From: J054 sp965221985
GTDB lineage: Bacteria; Pseudomonadota; Gammaproteobacteria; Steroidobacterales; GCA-2729495
DNA: 64,000 nt
Assembly (NCBI GenBank): GCA_965221985.1
Contig: OZ244928.1
Span: 1-64,000 of the forward strand
Direction of reading: 5' to 3'
Each line of letters starts with the position of its first letter. The first letter of the stretch is position 1. The notes beneath the pieces were generated by a model. The model ran no database searches. It was given only the letters and a program-made list of their open reading frames with translations, and was not told where the DNA came from. Below are positions 8,554 through 17,575 of the stretch, piece by piece. The position numbers and the translations under genes were made by a program.

Positions 8554-9277
8554 GGGCCGACTAATTGCCATCGGCATCCTAAGCATCGGTCTAATCCAGA
8601 CACCGTTTTCTTTGCGCGCCGCTGAAGCCTTGTCCAGCCAGGAAGCTGGGGACTGGCGCATCATGGTAGCTGCGGACCGAATGGAGTACCAAGTGCGCGG
8701 CGGGGCCGACGCCGCGCTTTGGGATATCCAATCCTGGATCGGTGGTGATGTTCACAAGGCCTGGCTAAAAACTGAAGGCGAGTGGTCCGATGGCCCGGGA
8801 ATAGAAAGCGCCGAACTGCAGGCGCTCTATAGCCGCGCAATCTCCGCCTATTGGGACTTGCAAATGGGTGTTCGTCACGACCCGAAACCAAAACCGTCAA
8901 GCTCTTACGCCAGCATCGGAGTCATGGGTCTGGCGCCCTACCAGATTGAAATCGACCTGGCGGGGTTCGTCAGCGAAGACGGGGATCTCTCCGCCCGTGC
9001 CGAGTTCGAATATGACCTGCGCATCACGCGAAGCTGGGTGTTGCAGCCCCGAGTGGAAATCGACATGGCTTTTTCCGATGTGCCCGAATTGGGAATCGAC
9101 AAAGGTGTCACCGAAGTAGAGGCTGGTTGGCGTTTGGGCTATGAAATTCGGCCAGACTTCGCACCCTATGTTGGCGTGAGCTATGCGAAAGATTATCGGG
9201 AGGAGCTAGGGCACAATCCAAGTGATGGGGCTGGTGGTCGATGGCGCGCCGTTATTGGCGTACGCGCTTGGTTTTAA
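8546..9277 (+). CDS. copB: Copper resistance outer-membrane protein CopB
   Basis: 243 residues from ATG 8546, which overlaps the copA stop by 8 bp and has a GGAGG site at 8533-8537; a longer in-frame extension exists but lacks support. A signal peptide is followed by the CopB/PcoB pattern of alternating beta strands (WDIQSWIGGDVHKAWLKTEGEW, SAYWDLQMGVRHD, PYVGVSYAKDY) and a C-terminal aromatic residue typical of outer-membrane barrels. The Met/His-rich N-terminal extension seen in many CopB proteins is absent, so this is a short form. Confidence 0.9.
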   Translation: MYRGRLIAIGILSIGLIQTPFSLRAAEALSSQEAGDWRIMVAADRMEYQVRGGADAALWDIQSWIGGDVHKAWLKTEGEWSDGPGIESAELQALYSRAISAYWDLQMGVRHDPKPKPSSSYASIGVMGLAPYQIEIDLAGFVSEDGDLSARAEFEYDLRITRSWVLQPRVEIDMAFSDVPELGIDKGVTEVEAGWRLGYEIRPDFAPYVGVSYAKDYREELGHNPSDGAGGRWRAVIGVRAWF

Positions 9278-9430
9278 GTCTCAGAGCGCGCAATCCGGCC
9301 AAGCGCATCAAGGTGAGAGCCATCCGAACGATGGTGACTCGGAGTTTAACGCTTAGCCCGGTTTGTTAGTCACGGCATATACTCTTGGCCTGGCCATCCT
9401 GGTCTCTCGGTCTTGGTAAGGAAAAAACAA

Positions 9431-10099
9431 ATGACAAATTACTGCCGAAGCAAGAAGTCGCTACTGCCCATCCGTCTGCTGACTGCGGGACTGGTCCTAG
9501 CATGCTCCACGAGCATGGCGGGCGGCCACAAGGTCGTTCTCCCCGAAGTGCCCATTGAAGTAGACGCCGATATCGAACGCGGCGTAACTGAAGTGATCCT
9601 AGACACTGCGAAACGCTGGAATTCGCAAGACTATGCCACGGTGTTGGAACTGTGGGATCCGGATGAGGCCTATCCCACCTATCTTGCAGAAGAACAAGCG
9701 CAATGGTTTGTTGGTTGGGATCGACTCAATGATTACTTGGACCCCGAACGGCCCAACCCCATTATCGATGCCATTCGCGAAGAGATGTCCAAGATTCAGG
9801 TAAAACAAATAGGTCCCGACCTGGCCATCGCCATCTGGGAAATGCGTTTCCATATGAAAACTGTCATGGGCAATGCCATTGGCGAAAATGTGCGGGTTAG
9901 CGCCGTGCTGCGCAAGACCGACGCTGGTTGGCGCTACATACACTGGGCCGAATCACCCCAAACGGCCATGGTCTATATCGAAGGTCTCTACGAAAAAGAC
10001 GTGGACGACGATTGGGAGGAGTACTACGAAGCGGCGCGGGAGCGTCGCAAAGAGGTCGTACGCAAAAAGCGCGCCGAAACGCGCAAGGCCGCTCAATAG
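9431..10099 (+). CDS. Exported NTF2-like (SnoaL/DUF4440-type) protein
   Basis: 223 residues from ATG 9431, preceded by AAGGA; the frame extends upstream to a TTG without better support. A signal peptide (about 1-33) precedes a single domain starting with a long helix (ERGVTEVILDTAKRWNSQDYATVLELWD) and ending with the WRYIHWAESPQTAMVYI strands characteristic of the NTF2-like fold. The C-terminus is a charged helix rich in Lys and Arg. The catalytic or binding role is unknown. It lies 153 bp after copB, so may be a separate unit. Confidence 0.65.
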   Translation: MTNYCRSKKSLLPIRLLTAGLVLACSTSMAGGHKVVLPEVPIEVDADIERGVTEVILDTAKRWNSQDYATVLELWDPDEAYPTYLAEEQAQWFVGWDRLNDYLDPERPNPIIDAIREEMSKIQVKQIGPDLAIAIWEMRFHMKTVMGNAIGENVRVSAVLRKTDAGWRYIHWAESPQTAMVYIEGLYEKDVDDDWEEYYEAARERRKEVVRKKRAETRKAAQ

Positions 10100-10306
10100 C
10101 CTGGGGCCTAATTACGCCGCAAGCCATAGCTGACAAGAGCAGCCATGGTGCCAATATGACTGCAAAGAGTCGGCTTGAGGAACCCGTCTGCCCGGGCAAC
10201 TGAGGCAGCCTTGCGATTCCAACTAGCGCTAGGGGCGTAGGTCTAAACGGTCCGGCCCAGTTACTGTGGTTTGGATAAACACAGGGAACGAGCCATGCGC
10301 CGCTAC

Positions 10307-11077
10307 TCAGCCACGCGGCGGTTTAGGAAAAAATGCGCTAGTGCTGCGGAGGTAGTCTGAATATTGAGGTCGCCTATGGACAATATCTCTTTCAGTCAAA
10401 GCAACGCCCGATATTCTCAATAGCAAAAAAGTAAGCATGCAGGGCGACACAATGGTCCACCATGCACCGGCGCTAGCAGCAAAGAAAAAGAAACCCCACC
10501 AAACACAAAACTCACCAAAATAGTTGGGATGCCGGCTATAGCGCCATAGACCCTTGTTCATAACCGCCGAACTGCGATCAGATCCAGCCAAAAAAACAGC
10601 CAGCTGCCAGTCGGCGATGGTTTCGTAACACAGTCCAAATAGACACAAACAGGCGCCGACTATATCCAGCCAGCCCAAGGCCTCTTCGCCACCTATCGCG
10701 CCAAGCAAGGGCCAAGACAATACCCAGGCCAACAAGCCTTGCGTCAAGAACACGACATAGAGACTCCGCCACCAAAACGATTTACCGCGTTTTTCGCGCA
10801 TGGCACGGTAGCGGCGATCCTCAGGCTGACCATGATTTCGTAGGCCCAGATAGACGGCGAGGCGCAGCGCCCACAGGCCGAGTATTGACAAGATCCAATA
10901 CACGCGGGGTCCCGCTGGTGTAAAACTAATCGCGTACGCCAAACCGGCCGCAAACAGACACGGACCCCAGAAAATATCCACAATACTGACGTCGCGAAGA
11001 ATCACGCTGACCAGCCAAATAACCAGCATGAAAGAAAGGCAAACCAGTAGGGAACTGTAGAGAGGCTGAATAATCAA
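10307..11077 (-). CDS. DUF1295 membrane protein (steroid 5-alpha-reductase-like)
   Basis: 256 residues with about six or seven membrane helices and the DUF1295 signature GLWRYSRHPNYFGEFCVWWG, related to steroid-5-alpha-reductase/isoprenylcysteine methyltransferase folds. The start is a TTG at 11077-11075 preceded by a GGAGAG site. Members often lie near cyclopropane-fatty-acid-synthase-like genes and are thought to act on membrane lipids; such a gene lies 1.2 kb upstream here. The reaction is not established. Confidence 0.85.
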   Translation of the reverse strand: MIIQPLYSSLLVCLSFMLVIWLVSVILRDVSIVDIFWGPCLFAAGLAYAISFTPAGPRVYWILSILGLWALRLAVYLGLRNHGQPEDRRYRAMREKRGKSFWWRSLYVVFLTQGLLAWVLSWPLLGAIGGEEALGWLDIVGACLCLFGLCYETIADWQLAVFLAGSDRSSAVMNKGLWRYSRHPNYFGEFCVWWGFFFFAASAGAWWTIVSPCMLTFLLLRISGVALTERDIVHRRPQYSDYLRSTSAFFPKPPRG

Positions 11078-11289
11078 AATGCAAGCTCTCCGCTGACTTG
11101 ACCAAAGTGGCCAAGCATACGGCTCGCTGACACCAGCGATCGCGATCCAATAATCATTGAAACTCGCGGCGACAAATCAGACTATCGACCGCTTGCCGTG
11201 CTTCGCGACATGGTATATCACAACATGATCGCATGACTGCACACCAGTAGCTTCGCAAAGCCTCGGCTATTCGACCGTGACAGGACATG

Positions 11290-11904
11290 CTAGTGCGCTA
11301 GCCGCCCCCGTAGTTCACGCACTATTCCCCCGACAAACGGCAAATACTCGTAAACGCTTGTGCCAGCGTCCCAAAAGTCTTTATGCAAAAGAACACGGCC
11401 GTCGGCAGCAAATCGAAAATGCGAAACACCGTAAGAAACCAAAGCTTGACCATTATTGAGCTGGTCGCTAAGCATGGTCATCCGCCAACGGATATAGTAG
11501 TCAATTCCCGAACGACCAACATCGAGAAACTCAACCCTCAACCGATCAACTTTTTCAGCCCCAAGGCTGAAGTATTTTTCTATAGCATCCGCACCCTCGA
11601 GAAAGACGATGTTATCGTTTAAGTAAGCGTCTTCGGCATAAACGGCCAAAGTCTGCTCCGCCACCGATGCGGGCGTCATGTCCTCGAAGTAGCTCGACAA
11701 TCTTTCTAACATTTCGCGCTCGCGCACTGATCCGGAACCGAATCGATTGGCTATCTTCTCCGAACGCACAAGTGCTAGTTCGTAGGACTCGTTCAGCGCC
11801 TGCGGCGAAGATCTAGGGCCCGGGCCGCAAGCTACCAATAAGATAGTTAAAGCAGTAACTGTTAGCCCTCGCAGCGGGCTGTAACTATTTCTGTACCACG
11901 GCAT
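11290..11904 (-). CDS. NTF2-like lipoprotein
   Basis: 204 residues from the ATG at 11904-11902. The N-terminal hydrophobic stretch ends in a lipobox (ILLVAC), so it should be a lipid-anchored envelope protein. The rest shows an NTF2/SnoaL-like pattern: a helix before AEDAYLNDNIVFLEGADAIEKYF, then strands IDYYIRWRMTML and ALVSYGVSHFRF. Small NTF2-like genes are commonly linked with cfa/DUF1295 stress clusters. The function is not known. Confidence 0.65.
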   Translation of the reverse strand: MPWYRNSYSPLRGLTVTALTILLVACGPGPRSSPQALNESYELALVRSEKIANRFGSGSVREREMLERLSSYFEDMTPASVAEQTLAVYAEDAYLNDNIVFLEGADAIEKYFSLGAEKVDRLRVEFLDVGRSGIDYYIRWRMTMLSDQLNNGQALVSYGVSHFRFAADGRVLLHKDFWDAGTSVYEYLPFVGGIVRELRGRLAH

Positions 11905-12299
11905 GCACAATCCCCATTGGTTAAGGATCAAAAGATAATAAATTGGGATACTCGATTTATCGACCCGGATGATAAGTACTCTACTTGGTCCAACCCCACT
12001 AGATAACTAACGAACAGGGGCGACCGGGTAGCCATCAGTAGCACAGTACCCTAAGCCAATCCCGCACGGTGCCCACGCGGCCCAGAACACATTGCTTGCT
12101 GACTTTGATGCATGTTTGGCAGCGGACTTGGGGAAAAGCCCCGCAAGTTGCAAGCCATTCGCCGGCCGAAACCAGCTCCACCTAACGTCACCCGCTGCAT
12201 CCCTGCTACACTCTAGGCTGACTCTGTGACGGCATTTACAGTATTTGAAATACCGATGACGCGGGTTAGCGCGTTTTTGATTTTCAGGACTTAAAACGG
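11905..12299. other. 395-bp divergent promoter region
   Basis: It separates the leftward NTF2-like lipoprotein from the rightward cfa gene and must hold promoters for both. I see an AGGA ribosome-binding site just before 12300 but no strong sigma-70 pair, palindrome or coding frame. Confidence 0.4.
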
Positions 12300-13568
12300 A
12301 TGAGCGATAACGATCAAACAATCCGTAGTAACCTAGACGCAACGGTCGACCAAGCCGCGACGGGCCCGAGCGGCCTCGCTAGAAAAGTATTTCACCGGCA
12401 ATTATCGGCCATTTCTCATGGCAAGCTCATCGTGAAAGACGCTCACGGTCAGATGGTCTGCGGAAGCATCAATGGGCCCCAAGCTCAAGTGACTGTTAGC
12501 GACACCTCTGCCTACCTGGATATCTTACTCGGGGGTCCGCTAGGAGCTTCCGAAGCCTTTATCGACGGCAAGTGGACGACGCCGGATTTAACCAGCGTGG
12601 TACGGGTTTTTTCGGGAAATCCAGAATTAATGCAAGCCATGGACGGCGGCTTGACGCGAATTCTCCGGCCGTTCTTACGTACCGCGCACTGGCTGCGTCG
12701 CAATAACCGCGACGGGAGTCGCCGCAACATCGGCGCACACTACGACTTGGGAAACGATTTTTTCGATTTGTTTCTCGATCCAACCATGATGTACTCCGCT
12801 GGCGTCTTCGCCACACCAGACGTTTCACTGGAAGAAGCATCCATCGCGAAGTTGGATCTTATCTGCAACAAACTCGCATTGAACAAGAACGACCATTTGC
12901 TCGAAATCGGCACCGGTTGGGGCGGAATGGCGATGCACGCAGCCGGCAACTATGGTTGCAAGGTCACGACTACAACGATTTCAGAGAATCAGTACAAGAT
13001 GTCGCGTGAACGAGTTGTAGCGGCCAAGCTTGCCGATCGAGTCACTGTCGTGAAACAGGACTACCGCGACCTGGAGGGCCAGTATGACAAATTGGTGTCC
13101 GTTGAAATGATTGAAGCGGTCGGCCACGAATTCATGGATAGCTATTTTCGGACCTGCAGTGAACGTTTAAAGCCCGGAGGACGGGCACTGATTCAAGCGA
13201 TTGTGATGACCGATCGTAACTATCAGTGGCACATCAAGACGGTTGACTTCATCAAGAAATATATCTTCCCTGGTGGCTGCCTCCCGTCTATCGGATCGAT
13301 CATGCAATCGGTGGCCAGAAGTTCTGACCTGCAATTGGTCAACTTGCACGATATTGGTATCGACTATGCACATACTTTACGGGCCTGGCGTGAAGCCTTC
13401 ACGAGTAAAATCGACCAGGTGCGTAGCCTCGGTTATTCCGAAGAATTTATCCGTACTTGGCAATACTATTTCAGCTATTGCGAGGGTGCGTTCCTAGAAC
13501 GAGCCATCAGTGATTTACAACTCGTTTTTGATAAACCTAAATCGCGCCTACCCGCTCCCCGCTATTGA
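12300..13568 (+). CDS. cfa: Cyclopropane-fatty-acyl-phospholipid synthase family methyltransferase
   Basis: 422 residues. The N-terminal lipid-binding segment is followed by YDLGNDFFDLFLDPTMMYS (about 148-166), then the SAM site LLEIGTGWGG (200-209), and SVEMIEAVGHEF with the conserved Glu. These enzymes transfer a methylene or methyl group from S-adenosylmethionine to double bonds in membrane phospholipid acyl chains. The paralogue type cannot be fixed: it could be a true cyclopropane synthase or a related C-methyltransferase such as those of furan-fatty-acid pathways. The nearby DUF1295 and NTF2-like genes fit a lipid stress module. Confidence 0.88.
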   Translation: MSDNDQTIRSNLDATVDQAATGPSGLARKVFHRQLSAISHGKLIVKDAHGQMVCGSINGPQAQVTVSDTSAYLDILLGGPLGASEAFIDGKWTTPDLTSVVRVFSGNPELMQAMDGGLTRILRPFLRTAHWLRRNNRDGSRRNIGAHYDLGNDFFDLFLDPTMMYSAGVFATPDVSLEEASIAKLDLICNKLALNKNDHLLEIGTGWGGMAMHAAGNYGCKVTTTTISENQYKMSRERVVAAKLADRVTVVKQDYRDLEGQYDKLVSVEMIEAVGHEFMDSYFRTCSERLKPGGRALIQAIVMTDRNYQWHIKTVDFIKKYIFPGGCLPSIGSIMQSVARSSDLQLVNLHDIGIDYAHTLRAWREAFTSKIDQVRSLGYSEEFIRTWQYYFSYCEGAFLERAISDLQLVFDKPKSRLPAPRY

Positions 13569-13714
13569 ATTCGCGCAGGTTCGAGAAGCCGCATACCCTA
13601 GGGCCAGAATCATCCACGAAGATGGACAGTCCATCCGTCACCAAAAGTCTCGCGGTACTGCTCAGACAACAGCTGCGAAGTGCAACGAACAATCCCGTGT
13701 GCGTATAGGAGTGG

Positions 13715-14086
13715 CTAAACTTGGCCTGCGTCGGCATGCAGATGATTCACGAGCCGATAGCCGGCCCAGGCGCCTAAGGCAGCGCCTACAATGGAACCGA
13801 TGGAAATCATCGGATGTTGCCCTTGAATTAATTCTAGTATTGCGAGTTCCCGTTGCCTTGCGACCAAAGAGTAGGTCAACAGCGAAAATGCGAGGCTCAA
13901 TACAACGGCCACGCCGATGAAGTTTCGACCGGATAGGTAGCCCCCGGCGAACATTCCGCAAAACATGGCGAGGAAAGCGTGCCAATGGCCCAAGCCCAAC
14001 ATATCGAGCAGATAGGACCAAAACGCGTCTGCCAGCAAGTAGACAACAATCGATATCGCAATGGCCTTAAGCATGGGTGCCTTCAT
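13715..14086 (-). CDS. Small integral membrane protein of unknown function
   Basis: About 123 residues with four predicted membrane helices (roughly 6-28, 35-52, 57-75, 92-113) and little soluble material apart from a short charged link (ARQRELAILELIQGQHP). The small size and Gly/Ala-rich helices (GSIVGAALGAWAG) suggest a TM-packing protein. I do not recognise the family. The ATG at 14086 directly follows an in-frame TTG. It is transcribed away from fabH and toward cfa. Confidence 0.6.
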   Translation of the reverse strand: MKAPMLKAIAISIVVYLLADAFWSYLLDMLGLGHWHAFLAMFCGMFAGGYLSGRNFIGVAVVLSLAFSLLTYSLVARQRELAILELIQGQHPMISIGSIVGAALGAWAGYRLVNHLHADAGQV

Positions 14087-14193
14087 CAAAGCAAAAATAA
14101 CTCATCTGCGCTGTTTCTGCAGGCTACGGTCAGCAAGCATCACGCATCCACGCACTATGCTGCTAAGCTAAGGTATCGCCGGAGGGACATTCC

Positions 14194-15273
14194 ATGCCTG
14201 CAATAATAACCGGCTGGGGACACTGCGTTCCCCCCGCCGTACTGACGAACCATGACTTGTCAACGATCATGGATACAAACGACGAATGGATCTTTGAGCG
14301 TACCGGAATCCGTGAACGCCGTGTGTCCCACGTCGGCAGCGGCGAACTGGCCTTTGTCGCCGCCAGCCGTGCCATTGCTTCGGCCGGGCTAGAAGCTAAA
14401 GACATCGACACGGTGATATTTGCGAGCGTTAGCCCGGAAACGCTCATTCCCAGCACCGCGTCCCTGGTTCAAAAAAGACTACAAATCGAAGACGTGGCGG
14501 CCATGGATTTAAACGTCGGCTGTAGCGGGTTCATTTACGGGCTTGCGGTGGCCAACGGCCTAATCAGCACGGGCGTCAGTCATCGGCTTCTGCTGGTAGC
14601 CGCTGAGCGGCTGACCTGGTATCTCGATTGGGCCAAGCGCGATACCGCGGTTTTGTTCGGCGACGGTGCCGGCGCGGTGATCATGGAAGCGGGGCATGAG
14701 GACGATGGTTTATTGTGTGCGGAGCTTGGCAATGACGCGGCGGCCGCGGAAGCCTTAATGGTCCCCAATTTTGGTACCGCCATGGACCGCATTCATCATG
14801 ACATGCTCGACATAACCGTAAACTTTGACGGTCGCGAAATTTTTCGGCGCGCGGTACGCGGAATGACCAAGTCGAGCTTGTCGGTGCTGAAACAGACGGG
14901 CCTGTCTATCGATGATTGCAAGCTAATGATTCCACATCAAGCCAATGGCCGGATTATTGAGGCCGTCGGCCACAAACTATCCATTGATTCAGCGCGCGTG
15001 TTCGTCAACGTCAATCGCTATGGCAATACCTCGGCCGCATCGATTCCCATTGCGCTGTCCGAGGCCATGGAGGCAAAACGGATCGCGTCCGGCGATCTCA
15101 TTCTGTTCACGGCTTTTGGCGCCGGCCTCAGTCGCGGCGGCGCGGTCATGCGTTGGGGGCCACGTGCTGAGAGCATTGAGACTAGCACTAGCGAGCTACC
15201 GCCTAGTAGCGCGACCGGTTTGGAGCTGATTGCTCCGCAGGTCAAAGTCATGACCACTGGCGGGCGTCAGTAA
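14194..15273 (+). CDS. 3-oxoacyl-ACP synthase III-like (FabH-type) ketosynthase
   Basis: 359 residues with a GGAGGG ribosome-binding site. Thiolase fold with the FabH triad: C110 in NVGCSGF, H248 in MIPHQANGRI and N278 in RYGNTSAAS. The DTNDEWIFERTGIRERR segment is typical of the family. FabH condenses acyl-CoA with malonyl-ACP to start fatty-acid synthesis, but stand-alone paralogues like this one, outside a fab cluster and with an extra tail of about 35 residues, may make special acyl starters. It lies between lipid-modification genes and a B12-binding regulator. Confidence 0.85.
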   Translation: MPAIITGWGHCVPPAVLTNHDLSTIMDTNDEWIFERTGIRERRVSHVGSGELAFVAASRAIASAGLEAKDIDTVIFASVSPETLIPSTASLVQKRLQIEDVAAMDLNVGCSGFIYGLAVANGLISTGVSHRLLLVAAERLTWYLDWAKRDTAVLFGDGAGAVIMEAGHEDDGLLCAELGNDAAAAEALMVPNFGTAMDRIHHDMLDITVNFDGREIFRRAVRGMTKSSLSVLKQTGLSIDDCKLMIPHQANGRIIEAVGHKLSIDSARVFVNVNRYGNTSAASIPIALSEAMEAKRIASGDLILFTAFGAGLSRGGAVMRWGPRAESIETSTSELPPSSATGLELIAPQVKVMTTGGRQ

Positions 15274-15387
15274 TCGCGGCACGGCAAGCCCTCTCGCGGC
15301 CGGTCGGGGAAAATGCCGGACCGAGTCTGCGTACTTAGCAGTTAACTCTCCGAACGGCGGCCTGATTCGGCCACGGCGCTGCCACGC

Positions 15388-16479
15388 CTACAAGCCAACC
15401 AACTGACCGCCGATTTTCACGGATTCATGAATGGTTGCACTATAAGCATCGGCACCCAACTGACGCCAAATGTTGGGTGCCTCGTCAAGGGCGCCGCCAC
15501 CCACTAATATCTTGACATCTTTTGTGCAGCGCTCGCGCACCGTCCGAATCGTGTGGCGAGTGCGGGGTAATTGGGTACTCAGAGTCGCCGTTAAAACCAA
15601 TAGATCAGCTTCAAAGAATGCAACGGTGCCCGGGAGATCCTGCATGGGCAAATCGCTGCCTAGAAAAATCGTTCTCCAACCGGACATTTGAAAAATATCG
15701 CTGACGGCCCGCAGCCCAATATCATGAACATTCCCAGCGACTGCCGCAGCCACCATGGTCTTCCCATTACTGCCGGACTGCGGCATCGATTGCACCACTA
15801 CCGCCATTGCCCGCTGGGTGGCAAAAGTGACCAGATGCTCCTCGGCAACCGTCACATCACCCAGATGCCAAAGGCGGCCAATCTCGCGTTGCGCGGGCAG
15901 CAAGACGTCCAAATAAACCTCTTGAGCGGACATACCCTCTTTTGTGGCATCGAGGAGGCTGTCGATGGCCGACACAACCTTGCCCTCCAACACGCTCTGC
16001 AAGTACCGCAAGGCCATTCGGTCGTTGCTGCGTCCCGGGTCAAGTTCGGATTCTTCCAGGTCCGAGGTAGCATTCGATAACATCTGAATGGCTTGATCTA
16101 CATAGGCCAAGACTTCGTCCGCGGCGGGGGACGGCAAGTTCTCGGCCAGGACTTCCTGCAATGCCATCAGGCTGACGTGCAAGTCAGCCTCATCTTGGCC
16201 GCGAGCCAGAAAGGCCTTCCGTGACCAAAGCACGCGCGAAGAAAATACCAAGGGTTCGCCCGTATTCAGAGCAGCGGCCAACTCAAGAATGCGTTGCGTA
16301 ATATGGCCTTTCCAATTTGCGAATGCGTCGGGCTGATAACGCTCGCGAATATCCGGAGACATTTCCAGCATCGCATTGGCGGCATAGCCGGCAAAACCCG
16401 CAGCGCTTCGCTCCAAAAGCTCGGCGGCAAACGGATTCCCGTGTTGTTTCATCAAACCAGGGGAATCGACACTATTCAT
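15388..16479 (-). CDS. CarH/AerR-like B12-binding protein without DNA-binding domain
   Basis: 363 residues. The N-terminal 140 are helical and unlike a MerR helix-turn-helix. Residues about 155-235 form the helical B12-binding cap with the W-x9-EH motif (W204, E214-H215) that in CarH packs on the upper axial face of adenosylcobalamin. Residues about 240-360 form the cobalamin-binding Rossmann domain with NVHDIG (H252 as predicted cobalt ligand) and the later VGGGAL loop. Known relatives are light or B12 sensors. The Asp/Glu of the usual D/E-x-H-x-x-G is Asn here. Lacking a DNA-binding domain, it may act through a partner protein, as AerR does. Confidence 0.82.
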   Translation of the reverse strand: MNSVDSPGLMKQHGNPFAAELLERSAAGFAGYAANAMLEMSPDIRERYQPDAFANWKGHITQRILELAAALNTGEPLVFSSRVLWSRKAFLARGQDEADLHVSLMALQEVLAENLPSPAADEVLAYVDQAIQMLSNATSDLEESELDPGRSNDRMALRYLQSVLEGKVVSAIDSLLDATKEGMSAQEVYLDVLLPAQREIGRLWHLGDVTVAEEHLVTFATQRAMAVVVQSMPQSGSNGKTMVAAAVAGNVHDIGLRAVSDIFQMSGWRTIFLGSDLPMQDLPGTVAFFEADLLVLTATLSTQLPRTRHTIRTVRERCTKDVKILVGGGALDEAPNIWRQLGADAYSATIHESVKIGGQLVGL

Positions 16480-16668
16480 GGCTTAAGAATCCAAAAGCGG
16501 CTGATAATGGGGAGCGATCCGGAGGAAATAGAGTAAACCTGAGCGACCCGCTTAGTCTATTTCGCCCGCCAAGCTCGGCCAGATTCAACTACAGCGCGTG
16601 ATACTGCATCGCGGCAAAAATAAATGGCCAGGCGCAGGCGCCAGCAATAGCGACGGGCCGGCGATTAT

Positions 16669-16724
16669 TGACCAGGCCGAAACCTGACCACAAGTCGGTC
16701 AGATCAGGGCCATGCCGGGTCAGC
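16669..16724. promoter_or_regulatory. Cluster of TGACC/GGTCA half-sites in a divergent promoter region
   Basis: Four half-sites lie in 56 bp: TGACC at 16669, CTGACC at 16684, GGTCAG at 16697 and GGTCAG at 16719. The middle two form a perfect 6-bp inverted repeat with a 7-bp spacer. The region separates the B12-binding protein from the SDR/ferric-reductase pair, so it may hold an operator for both. The binding protein is unknown. Confidence 0.4.
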
Positions 16725-16783
16725 AAAATCCCACTGTGGCAAAACGTTCTTCTCGGGAAAGACTAATCGGCGGAGGCGCTTCA

Positions 16784-17575
16784 ATGTCACGATCAATAAT
16801 CGGCCTGGTGGCCGCGATGCTCAGCTTGTTAAGTACCACGGCATGCGCGAGCCTGGATACGGACCGTCCGACGGTGCTTGTTACCGGCGCAAACCGGGGT
16901 ATTGGACTTGAGTTCGTGCGGCAGTTTGCCGCACGCGATTGGAATGTCATTGCCACCGCCCGAAAGCCCGAAGCCGCCGAAGAACTCAATGCGCTTGCGG
17001 GCGAGTATGGACATATTGTGGTCGAGGCCTTGGACGTAACTGACCACCCCGGCATAGAAGCCCTGGCTGAGCGTTATGCCGATCAACCCATAGACATTCT
17101 GCTGAGCAACGCGGCTATAACGCCGAGATACAAAACTGCCTTTAAGCGCGTTGACGGCGTGGACTTCGATATGGCTCGGCAAAGTTTCGAGGTAAATGCC
17201 CTGGGTCCACTGAAATTGGCATCGGTTTTCATGTCCCACGTCGCGCAGTCGGACCAGAAAAAGATCATCGTTTTATCGAGCAAGGCGGGATCGTTCGCCG
17301 AAAGTCCGAAAATGCCGATGATGTACAGCTATCGAGCCAGCAAGGCTGCACTGAACATGCTCATGTACACCCTATCTTTCGAAAGCAAGAAGAAAGACGT
17401 GACCACGGTGATGTTGTCGCCCGGCACGGTTAACACCACGCCAGGATTTGTGAATCGACAAGCGATCTCGCCCGAAGAGAGTGTGGGTGCGATGCTTACG
17501 CTAATCGATAGCGTCACTCCAGAAAACAACGGGCAATTCTTGAACTATGCCGAGGGTCGATTGATCCCCTGGTAG
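16784..17575 (+). CDS. Short-chain dehydrogenase/reductase with lipoprotein-like leader
   Basis: 263 residues from ATG 16784, chosen for its GGAGG at 16772-16776; a frame 24 codons longer is less likely. After a hydrophobic leader with a Cys (LLSTTACAS, a weak lipobox) comes a classical SDR: TGANRGIG cofactor loop, NAA motif in LLSNAAITP, catalytic Ser in VLSSKAG and YRASK (Tyr/Lys). The substrate is unknown. Its stop is immediately followed by the ATG of a ferric-reductase-like membrane protein, so the two are probably one operon. Whether the leader exports it or anchors it facing the cytoplasm is unresolved. Confidence 0.82.
   Translation: MSRSIIGLVAAMLSLLSTTACASLDTDRPTVLVTGANRGIGLEFVRQFAARDWNVIATARKPEAAEELNALAGEYGHIVVEALDVTDHPGIEALAERYADQPIDILLSNAAITPRYKTAFKRVDGVDFDMARQSFEVNALGPLKLASVFMSHVAQSDQKKIIVLSSKAGSFAESPKMPMMYSYRASKAALNMLMYTLSFESKKKDVTTVMLSPGTVNTTPGFVNRQAISPEESVGAMLTLIDSVTPENNGQFLNYAEGRLIPW

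Noticed and set aside
15291..15335. Imperfect CGGTC/GACCG hairpin between the convergent fabH-like and B12 genes
   Set aside because: A mismatch interrupts the stem and no T-run follows on either strand.
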